This document shows, in pieces, positions 1 through 7,889 of a stretch of DNA of 64,000 bases. A program made the translations under genes and the position numbers. Position 1 is the first letter of the stretch. Each line of letters starts with the position of its first letter. Below the pieces are notes generated by a model. The model ran no database searches. It was given only the letters and a program-made list of their open reading frames with translations, and was not told the origin of the DNA. Source of the DNA: JAHEDH01 sp963753285. GTDB lineage: Bacteria > Actinomycetota > Acidimicrobiia > Spongiisociales > ZC4RG35. The stretch lies in NCBI GenBank assembly GCA_963753285.1, contig CAVWBT010000004.1, forward strand, positions 1-64,000. Reading direction: 5' to 3'.

Positions 1-110
1 GGCGCTCGAGGCGGCCTTCGGGTCCTATGCCGACAAGAACACCGCCGTGATCGTGGAGCCGGTCAAGGTGGCGAGCTGGGATCACGTCGAAGCTCGCCGG
101 CGCCTACTGA
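1..110 (+). pseudogene. 3' fragment of PPOX-family protein (duplicate copy)
   Basis: This is the last ~36 codons of a pyridoxamine-5'-phosphate-oxidase-like gene, identical in most positions to the end of the gene at 4878-5355. One extra base near position 86 (cacgtcgaag here, cactcgaag in the other copy) shifts the frame, so the TGA at 108-110 used by the other copy is missed and reading runs on antisense to the cNMP fragment. The gene begins outside the window, so I cannot say whether the upstream part is intact. Confidence 0.6.
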
Positions 111-116
111 CCCACC

Positions 117-543
117 TCAGCGTTCATCGTTCTCCTCGATGCGCCGATCGGCGAGCACTCGCACATGCTCTCCACCACCTCTGCCCCCGACCACCACGTC
201 GAGGAACGTCTCGTGGTCGATCCGCAACAGCTCGGAGTGGGTGGACCCGACGACGTCGGCGTTGCGGGGCTGATCGTGGATGAGGGCGATCTCGCCGACC
301 AGTTCGGGACGGCGGAGCCGTGCCACCGGCCGCCCATCGATGCTCACAGCGACTTCGCCGCTCGAGATCACCCAGGCGGCGTCTGCATCCTCGTCGCCCT
401 GGCTGATCAGTCGCTCTCCGGCGGCCAACTGAACCGGCATACACGTTCGCGCCAGATACTCGAGCACGTCTGCAGACAGCCCTTGGAACCCCGGAACCTC
501 CTCCAGCGTCTCGATCGTCGATTGGGGAATCACCGCCCGCGCA
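117..543 (-). pseudogene. Orphan cNMP-binding domain (truncated copy of MFS-cNMP fusion)
   Basis: The sequence encodes a cyclic-nucleotide-binding (Crp-like) domain from VIPQSTIETL to a stop at 117. It matches the C-terminal ~140 residues of the fusion protein at 5309-6898, including the phosphate-binding-cassette-like stretch ELVGEIALIHDQPRNADV. The transporter half is absent: upstream of codon RAV the frame runs antisense through the ornithine cyclodeaminase fragment. An open frame extends to 719, but those extra residues look spurious. This copy keeps the short C-terminus EENDER-stop, which may be the ancestral end; the other copy has lost that stop through an indel. No start or promoter is evident, so it is probably not functional. 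Confidence 0.75.
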
Positions 544-1028
544 AGTTCCTCGTGTGGAGTCGAACGGCCGACCACGCCCAACGGCTCGCCGCACCCTTCC
601 CGAACACCCAGGCGGTGACCGACCTGGCCTCTGCGGTTTCGTCGGCGGACGTCGTCTCGTGCGCGACGATGGCGACCGAACCGATCATCCGTGGCGAGTG
701 GCTCCGCGCCGGACAGCACCTCGACCTGATCGGCGCCTACCGGTCCGACATGCGAGAGGCCGACGACACCGCATTGGTTCGGTCACGGCTCTTCGTCGAC
801 AGCCGGGACACGACACTCGACCACATCGGTGAGCTATCCGAGCCGATCTCACGTGGCGTCATCACCCGTGAATCGGTGGTCGCCGACTTCTACGACATCA
901 CGCAAGGCATCTTCTCCCGCGGAAGCAACGACGAGATCACCGTCTTCAAGAACGGCGGAGGCGCCCACCTCGACCTGATGGCCGCTCGATACATCCTCGA
1001 TCGATGGCGGGAAGCGGGCCGAACATGA
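544..1028 (+). pseudogene. Ornithine cyclodeaminase/mu-crystallin family, N-terminally truncated
   Basis: About 160 residues match the C-terminal half of the ornithine cyclodeaminase/mu-crystallin family. Visible are the post-Rossmann VWSRT start, VVSCATMATEPIIRG, HLDLIGAYRSDMRE, and the C-terminal helix IFKNGGG-like VFKNGGGAHLDLMAARYI. Family members are about 320 residues, so roughly the first half, including the Rossmann GxGxQ motif, is missing. The break coincides with the edge of the duplicated segment at ~543. Intact members make proline from ornithine or reduce cyclic imines, using NAD(P). This would fit the amine metabolism further downstream, but this copy cannot be functional as it stands. 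Confidence 0.8.
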
Positions 1029-1031
1029 CGG

Positions 1032-1058
1032 AGCGCCCCGGGTACTCCCCGGGGCGCT
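1032..1058. terminator. Strong hairpin between converging genes
   Basis: A perfect 11-bp stem (AGCGCCCCGGG paired with CCCGGGGCGCT) with a TACTC loop lies 4 bases after the stop of the plus-strand cyclodeaminase fragment and 30 bases from the end of the minus-strand CHRD gene. No long T-tract follows, as is common in actinobacteria. It probably terminates both directions. Confidence 0.75.
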
Positions 1059-1087
1059 GCTTCCTCAAGCCCCTTTCGGTCATCCCG

Positions 1088-1537
1088 TCACTTCGAGAGC
1101 TGTCCCCGGATCGCACCTGCCGGATACTCGGCGTTGTGGACGTTGATGTAGTAGTTCTGCGGGTTCTGGCGGATGTCCTTGATCAGGTCGGCATCCACGC
1201 CGTCGATGCACCCGTCGAACGCCACGGGAATCGGGTCAGAGATGACCAAGTCGAAGAAGAACACCTCGATCGGACCATTCGCGCCAGCCGGTGCAGCGTG
1301 GATGTGCGCCCTCGTCGGCGATGCAATGCCTTGCACATCGAGATCCCAACAGATCTCGCCTTGCCCCTGATTCAGCGTGAGGTGCATCGTCCCCGTCCCG
1401 TCCGGGTCTCCCGGCGTCACCTCGTTGGCGCCGTTCAGATCGGCGCTGAGCGGGCGACCACCTGCGGCGGCAGGGACGGCGGCGATCATCACCAACGCGG
1501 CGATCATCGCAAGCAATGTCGTCGATCGACTCTTCAT
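1088..1537 (-). CDS. Secreted CHRD-domain protein
   Basis: This 149-residue protein has an N-terminal signal peptide: basic MKSRS, a hydrophobic core, and a likely cleavage after VPAAA. A CHRD domain fills the rest, with SADLNGANEVTP at its start, the pair AHIHAAP, and the closing VHNAEYPAGAIRGQL. CHRD domains occur in chordin and in many secreted bacterial proteins; the bacterial function is not defined. I chose the ATG at 1537 because GGAAGGAGAGAG lies directly upstream, although the frame is open to 1576. It is transcribed toward the hairpin at 1032-1058 and stands alone. Confidence 0.85.
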   Translation of the reverse strand: MKSRSTTLLAMIAALVMIAAVPAAAGGRPLSADLNGANEVTPGDPDGTGTMHLTLNQGQGEICWDLDVQGIASPTRAHIHAAPAGANGPIEVFFFDLVISDPIPVAFDGCIDGVDADLIKDIRQNPQNYYINVHNAEYPAGAIRGQLSK

Positions 1538-1576
1538 GGTCTCTCTCCTTCCATGGACGGCGAGATGCCGTCTCAC

Positions 1577-2028
1577 AGAGGAATACGACCGATACGGGGC
1601 AGCGGTTCAATGGGCGAACAGTCCGAGCAGCGTCGTGGAGCAGACCCTGCCGGGCTTCTTGTCGAACGGCGACCCGGGCAGCACCGCGCGCCTACTCAGG
1701 CGTGTCTGCGGGACACGCGGCGGTAATGGGTGGCGTGTCGCGGGGTTGTCTGAGGGCGCCTGGGCGGCCGGTCGGGACCGTGCCCTCGCTCCGGGCGAGC
1801 GTCACCGCGCAATGGCTTCGCCTCGGCCTTCCGTCGAGCGTGCTTCTTCGTGACCATGACGCGTCCTTCGGTCTCGTCAGGGAGACATGCTCCGGCCTTT
1901 CTCCCCGGAAGTCGACCAGAGCCGATGGTCCCCTTGGCCGCCAGGCGAATCGTCGGGAGCAGTGACCGATGGAGGTTTCACCCAGCTCGCCCGGGGGTAC
2001 AGCGCCGTAAACCGACCCGGAGCACGAC
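1577..2028. other. Intergenic stretch without a supported gene
   Basis: Several overlapping frames are open here on both strands, but none has a start with a ribosome site, family motifs or plausible residue composition. A small 7-bp hairpin (1700-1706 with 1712-1718) is the only structure I see. It should contain the promoters of the diverging CHRD and NTF2-like genes. Confidence 0.5.
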
Positions 2029-2520
2029 ATGAGCGAAACCGCACTCGACACGAGCATCTCGCCCCTCGACAATCCACCTCAGCATCTGGCCGAGGTTCCG
2101 TTCTTCGACCAGACGGTGACACTGCTGAAGTCTGTGCGTGACCATGACTTCGACACGCTCGCCGCCCTCTGCGACGATGACTTCGGCATCGTCGACGCCG
2201 GGCCGGATCAGCTGCCGGTCGCCATCCGCGATCGCGCTGGATGGGAGGGGTGGTTCCGCGGTCTCTTCGGCCAGCTCGACGCCATGGGCGCACAGACGGA
2301 CAGCCGTATCACGGGTCTCGAGTCGAGTGTCGGGACCGACATGGGTTTCTCCGTCCTCTACTTCGATCAGCTACTCCACATCGCCGGCATGACGGCCACG
2401 TTCGACTGCACGGCGACGATCGTCTGGAAGATGACGCCAGACGGTTGGAAAGAGGCCCGCTGGCACGTCTCGATCCTCTCCGCAGACGTACCCGAAGCCC
2501 TCGCTGCCACCACCGGCTGA
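2029..2520 (+). CDS. NTF2/SnoaL-like protein
   Basis: This 163-residue protein has the size and pattern of the NTF2-like/SnoaL superfamily. An N-terminal helical part (TVTLLKSVRDHDFDTLAALCDDDF) is followed by alternating strands, including VLYFDQLLHIAG, ATIVWKM and a final GWKEARWHVSI. These cone-shaped folds serve as small hydrolases, isomerases or ligand binders, and the substrate cannot be told from sequence. It is monocistronic and is followed by the tRNA-like element and a hairpin. Confidence 0.75.
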   Translation: MSETALDTSISPLDNPPQHLAEVPFFDQTVTLLKSVRDHDFDTLAALCDDDFGIVDAGPDQLPVAIRDRAGWEGWFRGLFGQLDAMGAQTDSRITGLESSVGTDMGFSVLYFDQLLHIAGMTATFDCTATIVWKMTPDGWKEARWHVSILSADVPEALAATTG

Positions 2521-2563
2521 ACAACCACGCAAGACCCTTCGACCATCGCCGACAGGGCTGACA

Positions 2564-2630
2564 TCGCGTGTCCCAGGAGGGTCATCAGGATCACCGCCTG
2601 ATCGGCTCGGGTTCGACTCCCGACTCGCGA
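2564..2630 (+). tRNA. tRNA-like sequence with shortened D region (pseudo-tRNA candidate)
   Basis: The 3' two thirds fold like a tRNA. A 5-bp anticodon-type stem (2585-2589 with 2597-2601) has a 7-base loop ATCACCG with T at position 33, and the apparent anticodon is CAC (Val). A 5-base variable region follows. The T arm TCGGG-TTCGACT-CCCGA is perfect (2607-2623). The last seven bases CTCGCGA pair with TCGCGTG (2564-2570) at six of seven positions. The D region is only 14 bases and lacks the usual AG...GG loop, and position 37 is C. I read it as a decayed or indel-damaged tRNA, or an attachment-site relic, not a certain functional gene. Confidence 0.3.
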
Positions 2631-2670
2631 ACTCGGCAGTCTTCGATCCTGTCCTGCAGAACCCCAACCG

Positions 2671-2708
2671 ACGGGGGCTACAACCTCCCCCGATGCTGTA
2701 GCCCCCGT
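2671..2708. terminator. Hairpin between converging NTF2-like and SRPBCC genes
   Basis: A perfect 12-bp stem (ACGGGGGCTACA with TGTAGCCCCCGT) has a 14-base loop. It sits between the plus-strand NTF2-like/tRNA-like unit and the end of the minus-strand SRPBCC gene at 2736. No T-tract follows. A bidirectional terminator is the simplest reading. Confidence 0.7.
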
Positions 2709-2735
2709 CAGGTTCATGCCGTGGTTCGCGCCGAG

Positions 2736-3296
2736 CTATTCGACATCGGCACTCCGTGGACCGAGAAACTGCCCCTTGGCGAACCGCTTCGGCGCAGCGC
2801 TCGCGAGTGTCGGCGTCGCCGCCCGGGCCAGGATGCGGGTCAGCCAGAGAGCGATCCCCGGACGCTGACGGTTGCTGATCCTCACTGTGGTCTGATCGGG
2901 CCCAGGGCCGTCCGAGAGGGTCGCGCTCCCGTGGACAGACGTCATCACAGCCCGGAGCGGAAGTGGCATCCGGTAGTACGGGGCGCCGGCCTTCCACTCG
3001 AAGTGCCAATCACCCGAGTCCGGCGTACGGACGTTGCCGACCGCCTGCGTCACGGGCACACCACCGACGTAGATGATCCGCTCCATGTCGTCGGCGATCC
3101 CAAACCACGTCGCGTCGTTCCCCGCCGTGACAGGAACAATGGCCCCACCCTGCTCGCGTGGGAGATTCCATGCATCGAACACGTACGCCTTGGGAGCGTC
3201 GACGACGAACTCGAAGCTGACGTTCGGCTCCGCCGGGACGTCCATCTCGACGTCGGTGAATGTCGTGGGGTACAGGGTTGCGGGCTGTTGTGACAT
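2736..3296 (-). CDS. SRPBCC-family protein
   Basis: This 186-residue protein resembles the SRPBCC (START/Bet v1-like) ligand-binding superfamily, with strand-rich segments such as SFEFVVDAPKAYVFDAW and GDWHFEWKAGAPYYRM. The C-terminal amphipathic helix, WLTRILARAATPTL, is the usual lid helix. I start at the ATG at 3296, preceded by GGAGA, although the frame is open to 3347. It is divergent from a TetR regulator across a palindromic operator at 3351-3388, so it is probably the TetR target. The ligand is unknown. Confidence 0.7.
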   Translation of the reverse strand: MSQQPATLYPTTFTDVEMDVPAEPNVSFEFVVDAPKAYVFDAWNLPREQGGAIVPVTAGNDATWFGIADDMERIIYVGGVPVTQAVGNVRTPDSGDWHFEWKAGAPYYRMPLPLRAVMTSVHGSATLSDGPGPDQTTVRISNRQRPGIALWLTRILARAATPTLASAAPKRFAKGQFLGPRSADVE

Positions 3297-3350
3297 GAGG
3301 GTCTCCTCGCTCGTCGTGTCGAAGCGGTCAACGACAACTCGCATCATTGT

Positions 3351-3388
3351 ATTCCATGCGGTACAAAATAATCTGTACCGTGTGGAAT
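3351..3388. promoter_or_regulatory. Inverted-repeat operator between SRPBCC and TetR genes
   Basis: Two 15-base arms (3351-3365, ATTCCATGCGGTACA; 3374-3388, TGTACCGTGTGGAAT) match as inverted repeats at 13 of 15 positions around an 8-base AT-rich spacer. The position, 54 bases from the SRPBCC start and 26 bases from the TetR start, is what an autoregulated TetR operator would look like. The AT-rich core (aaataatc) stands out in GC-rich DNA and may overlap a -10 element. Confidence 0.75.
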
Positions 3389-3414
3389 AGTGTCAGGGGA
3401 CACGGAGGCGACGA

Positions 3415-4041
3415 ATGAGCGAACAGACAGAGTCGATTCACACGGCCGTGCCGACTCGGGCGCCTGGCCGTCCGCGGGAGTTCGACGAGAGCGATGCCCT
3501 CGAGCGGGCGCTCGAGGTGTTCTGGGCGAAGGGATACGAGGCCACCTCGCTTCGTGACCTCTGCGAGGCCATGGGTATCAGCAAGCCCAGCCTGTACGCG
3601 GCGTTCGGAGACAAGGCACGGCTGCACGATCTCGCGCTGGCGCGCTACCGCGAGCGCTATGCGCAGAACACGGTTCACCTGGAGCGAGATGGGAACCTCG
3701 CAGAACGGCTCGAGGCGTGGATGATCGGGACGGTGACGCTGTGCTCGTCGCCCGACCATCCCGGCTGCATGATCGTCAACGGCATCTGCGCCGGTCGTTC
3801 GCTCCCCGCCTCGGCGCGGGATGCGATCGACGCCGATCTCGAGGCGACGCGTCGGTACCTGAAGGGCCTGTTCGCCGACGAGCAATCCCGCGGAGCCCTG
3901 CGCGCCGACGCGTCACCCGACGCGGTCGCCGTGAACTGCATGGCCCTCTTGCAGGGATGGTGCGTCCTGGCGAGGGCCGGAACGCCGCTCGACGATCTGA
4001 CTGCGTCGGTGCGGATGGCCGTGCAGGACATCGTCCGCTAG
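3415..4041 (+). CDS. TetR-family transcriptional regulator
   Basis: The N-terminal helix-turn-helix runs from about residue 20 to 65: GRPREFDESDALERALEVFW, then GYEATSLRDLC, then the recognition helix MGISKPSLYAAFGDK. This is a textbook TetR DNA-binding domain. The C-terminal part, residues 80-208, is a helical ligand-binding domain containing HPGCMIVNG, as in the AcrR/NemR-like subgroup. It likely represses the divergent SRPBCC gene and itself through the palindrome at 3351-3388. The effector is unknown. Confidence 0.9.
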   Translation: MSEQTESIHTAVPTRAPGRPREFDESDALERALEVFWAKGYEATSLRDLCEAMGISKPSLYAAFGDKARLHDLALARYRERYAQNTVHLERDGNLAERLEAWMIGTVTLCSSPDHPGCMIVNGICAGRSLPASARDAIDADLEATRRYLKGLFADEQSRGALRADASPDAVAVNCMALLQGWCVLARAGTPLDDLTASVRMAVQDIVR

Positions 4042-4044
4042 GCG

Positions 4045-4064
4045 CACCCGCGGCCCCGTGGGTG
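4045..4064. terminator. Hairpin between TetR and HAD genes
   Basis: An 8-bp stem (CACCCGCG with CGTGGGTG, one G-U pair as RNA) with a GCCC loop lies 4 bases past the TetR stop, between converging genes. It is weaker than the other hairpins in the window. Confidence 0.45.
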
Positions 4065-4133
4065 GGAGCCAGACACTTCGCCACGCGTGGAGGAGAAGCA
4101 CCAGGTCGGGTCCGGTCCACGTACGCGCGTGGG

Positions 4134-4820
4134 TCAGCGCGTCACGACGCCGACGACGTCCGCGAGTTTCGTGATGACATGGTCGATCTCGAAGTCCACT
4201 GCAGGCTGTTCGCGGCGAGGGTTGTACCAGCACGTGGCGATGCCGTACCCGTGGCCGCCCGCCATGTCGGAGGTGAGACTGTCGCCGACCATCAGCGCCG
4301 AAGCGCGGTCGGGTCGCCCGAGACGTTCGAACGCGATGTCGAAGATCGCCGAACCCGGCTTCGAGGTCGCCACCTCCGACGAGATGACGATCGCATCGAA
4401 GAACCGATCGATGCCCAGTCTGGCGACGCGCGCACGCTGCACGTCGGAGATACCGTTCGTCACGAGACCCATGACGGCGATCCCACCGACCGCTTCGAGC
4501 ACTTCGATCGCGCCCGGATACAGCTCTCCGAATCCCCCGAGACCTTCGACGAACACTTCTCCCATCTCCACGGGGTCGGCCTCGATGCCGACGATCCGGT
4601 TGAACGACTCGAAACGCCTCGTGCGCACGTCGTTTGCCAGGAGCGTCCCGGCCTCGACCTGTGCCCACATCGTCAGGTTGATCCGTCGATACGTGTCGAG
4701 CAGCGGTCCGTGGTCGGCCACACCTGCGAAGCGCATGGTGTGGGCGAACGCCGCTGCTTCGGACTCATCGGAATCGAGCAACGTGTGATCGAGATCGAAC
4801 AGAACGGTCGAATACGGCAC
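4134..4820 (-). CDS. HAD-superfamily phosphatase, YjjG-like nucleotidase
   Basis: This 228-residue HAD hydrolase has all four motifs. Motif I is FDLDHTLLDSD (residues 8-18), motif II is GLVTNG, motif III is the lysine in SKPG, and motif IV is MVGDSLTSDMAGG. The helical cap between motifs I and II is of the C1 type. The closest recognised family is the YjjG-like pyrimidine 5'-nucleotidases, judged from size, the DLDHTL start and the QRARVARLGI segment. It would dephosphorylate small metabolites. It is monocistronic, divergent from the PPOX gene, with starts 57 bases apart. Confidence 0.85.
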   Translation of the reverse strand: MPYSTVLFDLDHTLLDSDESEAAAFAHTMRFAGVADHGPLLDTYRRINLTMWAQVEAGTLLANDVRTRRFESFNRIVGIEADPVEMGEVFVEGLGGFGELYPGAIEVLEAVGGIAVMGLVTNGISDVQRARVARLGIDRFFDAIVISSEVATSKPGSAIFDIAFERLGRPDRASALMVGDSLTSDMAGGHGYGIATCWYNPRREQPAVDFEIDHVITKLADVVGVVTR

Positions 4821-4877
4821 GCCAGGATCGTATGCGAGGGCCCGAACCGAGACGAACTCCGGGCTACATTCGACAGC

Positions 4878-5355
4878 GTGGCACGCAAGGACATCTCACT
4901 GACCGATACGGAGCTGTCGGAGTTCCTCGAGTCGGGACACACCCTCCAGGTGGCGTCGATCGACGCCGACGGCTACCCGCACCTCGCCCCGATGTGGTAC
5001 GTCGTGAGGGACGGAAAGCTCACGTTCCGCTCGTTCACCAAGTCACAGAAGATCGTGAATCTGAGACGCAACCCGAAGCTCTCGGTCCTCCTCGAATCCG
5101 GGGATACGTACGACGAGCTCAAGGGTGTGATGATCCGCGGAACCGCAACGCTCATCGACGATCGTGCGACTGTCCTGTCGATCTACGGGGAGATCGCCGC
5201 CAAGTACCGAATGGTCGGTGGACAATCGGTGGTGCTCGACGGACGAGGCGCTCGAGGCGGCCTTCGGGTCCTATGCCGACAAGAACACCGCCGTGATCGT
5301 GGAGCCGGTCAAGGTGGCGAGCTGGGATCACTCGAAGCTCGCCGGCGCCTACTGA
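4878..5355 (+). CDS. PPOX-class (F420/FMN-binding split-barrel) protein, frameshifted
   Basis: The N-terminal ~120 residues form a pyridoxamine-5'-phosphate-oxidase-like split barrel: HTLQVASIDADGYPHLAPMW, LTFRSFTKSQKIVNLRRNP, LSVLLESG. Such proteins in actinobacteria often use F420 or FMN. The frame breaks near 5241, where one extra G (gacGgacgag) separates VVLD from the continuation DEALEAAFGSYADKN. Removing it restores a ~158-residue protein ending KLAGAY. I chose the GTG at 4878 (VARKDISLT); there is no clear ribosome site, so translation may be leaderless. Its 3' end is duplicated at 1-110. Confidence 0.7.
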
Positions 5356-5789
5356 CGCACCTCAGCGTTCGATGGTTCTCCTCGACGCGCCGATCGGCGA
5401 GCACTCGCACATGCTCTCCACCACCTCTGCCCCCGACCACCACGTCGAGGAACGTCTCGTGGTCGATCCGCAACAGCTCGGAGTGGGTGGATCCGACGAC
5501 GTCGGCGTTGCGGGGCTGATCGTGGATGAGGGCGATCTCGCCGACCAGTTCGGGACGGCCGAGCCGTGCCACCGGCCGCCCATCGATGCTCACAGCGACT
5601 TCGCCACTCGAGATCACCCAGGCGGCGTCTGCATCCTCGTCGCCCTGGCTGATCAGTTGCTCTCCGGCGGCCAACTGAACCGGCATACACGTTCTCGCCA
5701 GATACTCGAGCACGTCTGCAGACAGCCCTTGGAACCCCGGGACCTCCTGCAGCGTCTCGATCGTCGACTGCGGGATCACCGCCCGCGCA
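5247..5789. repeat. Right copy of the ~543 bp segmental duplication
   Basis: This is the counterpart of 1-543. Here both genes continue past the edges of the repeat: the PPOX gene to the left and the MFS-cNMP gene to the right. This copy therefore looks like the ancestral arrangement. Confidence 0.9.
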
Positions 5790-6898
5790 TCGATGTCACG
5801 GAAGGCTCGACTCAATGCAACGAACACGAGCGGGAGAAGAGCACCGGAGATCACGATCGCCGGCTCGACACCGAAGACGACCACGAGCAGGGGAACGAGG
5901 GCCGCTCCGAGCGCCTGGCCACCCGAGTCGAACGCCTCGGTCACGCCGAACATCCTCATGTACCGGTCGGGAGGCGTGATGCGCTGCAGCATGATTCGCT
6001 GAACGACCCGATGAACCGGTCGAAACCCGCCTGCGAGCGAGAGCAGCGGAAACGCCTGGGGGACGAGACCGAGGAGCGACACCGAAGCCCCTCTTCCGAA
6101 GGCTGCCACGCCCAGCACTCCACGGAGCCGCACACGTCCGAGCACGGAGACGAGCAGAAGTGCACCGACCAACTCGCCCACCCCGATCAACGACGCGAGG
6201 TAGCCGGCGCCATCGTCACCGAGTCCGAGCATCTCGATCGCGACCAGGACGACGACGACGTCGGTGGCGCCCGACAGCGCCGACGCCGCCGTCTTGTACA
6301 CGAGCATCGGGCGTGCCCCTCGAACCGACAGAACGCCTCTCGTCGCTCGGGCCGGGCCGGTCCCGACCACCTCCCCGGTGCGCGGCGACATCCAGAGACC
6401 GACGAGTGCCAGGGCCGCCATCGACACGAACACGGCCGACGCGTCCGATACCGACAGGATCGCACCGGCGATCGCCGGGCCCAGCATGGCCCCGATCGCG
6501 TCGATCCAGCCGGTCACCACCATCGCCGCCGTCGCGTCGGCGGTGTGCTCGGCATGGACCGGGATGACCGCCAGGTGGATCGGCCGTGCCAGCGAGTAGG
6601 CGAGCGAACGCAGGGCGGCCAGGCCGATGGTCAACCACACCGGGCCGGCAGCGACAACGACGGCACCGACGGCCAACCCGATGAACAACCACACGAGCGT
6701 GAACCGCATCGGGGCGACGTGTCCCCGGTCGATCCAGCGGATGACGATCGGCACCAGCACAGACGGCGCCAGCTGGGCGGCAGCGGCCAATCCGGCGAGC
6801 CCGCCTCCACCTGCCTCGAACGCCACGAGGATCACCGTGAAGTACACGGCGAACTCGATGATCGACACCAGTGCGTACGTGATGAGCGCACGGCGCAT
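5309..6898 (-). CDS. MFS transporter fused to a cNMP-binding domain
   Basis: Residues 1 to ~380 form a major-facilitator-like membrane domain of about 10-12 helices, with IEFAVYFTVILVAFEAGG at the start and no obvious substrate motif. Residues ~385-500 form a Crp-like cNMP-binding domain containing GLSADVLEYLARTC, GEQLISQGDEDADAAWVISSG and LVGEIALIHDQPRNADV. The fusion suggests transport gated by a cyclic nucleotide, or a regulatory module of the cyclase-linked type. An indel near 5365 removes the stop seen in the duplicate copy, adding ~20 residues that overlap the PPOX gene end. The start may lie further upstream if there is another indel near 6900-6950. Confidence 0.8.
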   Translation of the reverse strand: MRRALITYALVSIIEFAVYFTVILVAFEAGGGGLAGLAAAAQLAPSVLVPIVIRWIDRGHVAPMRFTLVWLFIGLAVGAVVVAAGPVWLTIGLAALRSLAYSLARPIHLAVIPVHAEHTADATAAMVVTGWIDAIGAMLGPAIAGAILSVSDASAVFVSMAALALVGLWMSPRTGEVVGTGPARATRGVLSVRGARPMLVYKTAASALSGATDVVVVLVAIEMLGLGDDGAGYLASLIGVGELVGALLLVSVLGRVRLRGVLGVAAFGRGASVSLLGLVPQAFPLLSLAGGFRPVHRVVQRIMLQRITPPDRYMRMFGVTEAFDSGGQALGAALVPLLVVVFGVEPAIVISGALLPLVFVALSRAFRDIDARAVIPQSTIETLQEVPGFQGLSADVLEYLARTCMPVQLAAGEQLISQGDEDADAAWVISSGEVAVSIDGRPVARLGRPELVGEIALIHDQPRNADVVGSTHSELLRIDHETFLDVVVGGRGGGEHVRVLADRRVEENHRTLRCVSRRRRASSDPSSPP

Positions 6899-6979
6899 CG
6901 GGCCGTGCCCGAGCTGCCCTGGCCAGCGTCCTGCGGCGGCTCATCGGTCGGATCGGTCGCGGAACATCGTCGCCGGAGC

Positions 6980-7889
6980 CTACGGTGCGACGTCGCCGGA
7001 GCGATGCGCTGCATCGATCGTGATCACGTCGAGGTCTTCGGCGACGATCGAGGCGGCCGGTGAAGCCACCTGAGCGCACATCTTCGACGAAGGCTTCCTC
7101 GTCGGCGGCCGTCTCGGGCACCGGCAGGAGATGTGTCAACACGAGTGTGCCCACGTTGGCATCGACCGCCAGATGCCCGAGCAGTCGGGTGTCGGCGTGG
7201 TAGTCGAGGATGAATCGCCGGTGCGGTGGCAGGGCCTCGATCGGTTCGAACCGCATCGCCTCGTGGACCAGAACGTCGGCATTGCGAGCAAGCGCAGCGA
7301 CCTCGTCGCACACTCGGGTGTCGCCACTGATCGCCACCACCCCATCGGGAGTCTCGATCCGATAGCCGACGGCGCCCAGCACCGGCTCGTGCCTGACGCC
7401 CGCCGCCAGCACCCGCACGCCGTCCCTCGCCCACACTTCCGTCGGCACCGGCGGTGTCGGAAACGGGACCACGTCGACCCCAGGAGACGTGGTGCGACCG
7501 CTGTGTGACCTGCGGACTGCGATGTCGTCCTCCCAGCCGTCGAGGACGTGGCCGGCGAAGCGGGCGGTCGGCCCAGCCGGCGCGATGATGGGAAGCTCTG
7601 GCGCCTCATCGGTTCGATCCATGACCCAACGGGTCAACACGAGGTCGGCGAGACCGACGACGTGGTCGCTGTGGTGGTGGGTCAGAAACACCGCATCGAG
7701 ATCCGTCGGACACAATCCGGCGCCCGCCAGGCGTTGCACCGTCGACCGGCCGACGTCGAACTGGAGAGCGAGGTCTCCCACCGTCACGAGGACGCCGGGC
7801 CCTGCGCGGTCCGCGGATGGGACCGGACATCCGGTCCCGGTGATGACGACAGTCGTGGCCACGATGGGCCATTCTGACACGCGGGCCAT
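6980..7889 (-). CDS. MBL-fold hydrolase, RNase Z-like, frameshifted near the 3' end
   Basis: This metallo-beta-lactamase-fold hydrolase has the metal motif FLTHHHSDHVVGL at residues 69-81, a later GDTRVCDEV aspartate and a C-terminal histidine in LVLTHLLPV. The N-terminus VVITGTGCPVPSADRAGPG is typical of RNase Z-like and arylsulfatase-like members. The frame breaks near 7067. Skipping one T gives VASPAASIVAEDLDVITIDA and a stop at 6980-6982, a total of ~302 residues. Without that correction the frame runs antisense through the MFS gene. The 5' third lies inside the tandem duplication. Confidence 0.8.

Larger units (their letters stand above)
1..543. repeat. Left copy of a ~543 bp segmental duplication
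   Basis: This stretch matches 5247-5789 almost base for base, with about a dozen substitutions and two single-base indels by eye. It carries the 3' end of a PPOX gene on the plus strand and the cNMP-binding domain of an MFS fusion on the minus strand. Homology ends sharply near 543, after cgcccgcgca, where the sequence switches to an ornithine cyclodeaminase gene. The left end lies outside the window, so the true length is unknown. Confidence 0.9.

Noticed and set aside
1692..2072. Minus-strand frame of 126 codons in the 1577-2028 gap
   Set aside because: It has no ribosome site, no family features, and overlaps the start of the NTF2-like gene.
3717..5519. Plus-strand frame of 600 codons across TetR, HAD and PPOX
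   Set aside because: Only the stretch from 4878 is real coding (PPOX). The rest is out of frame with TetR or antisense to the HAD gene.
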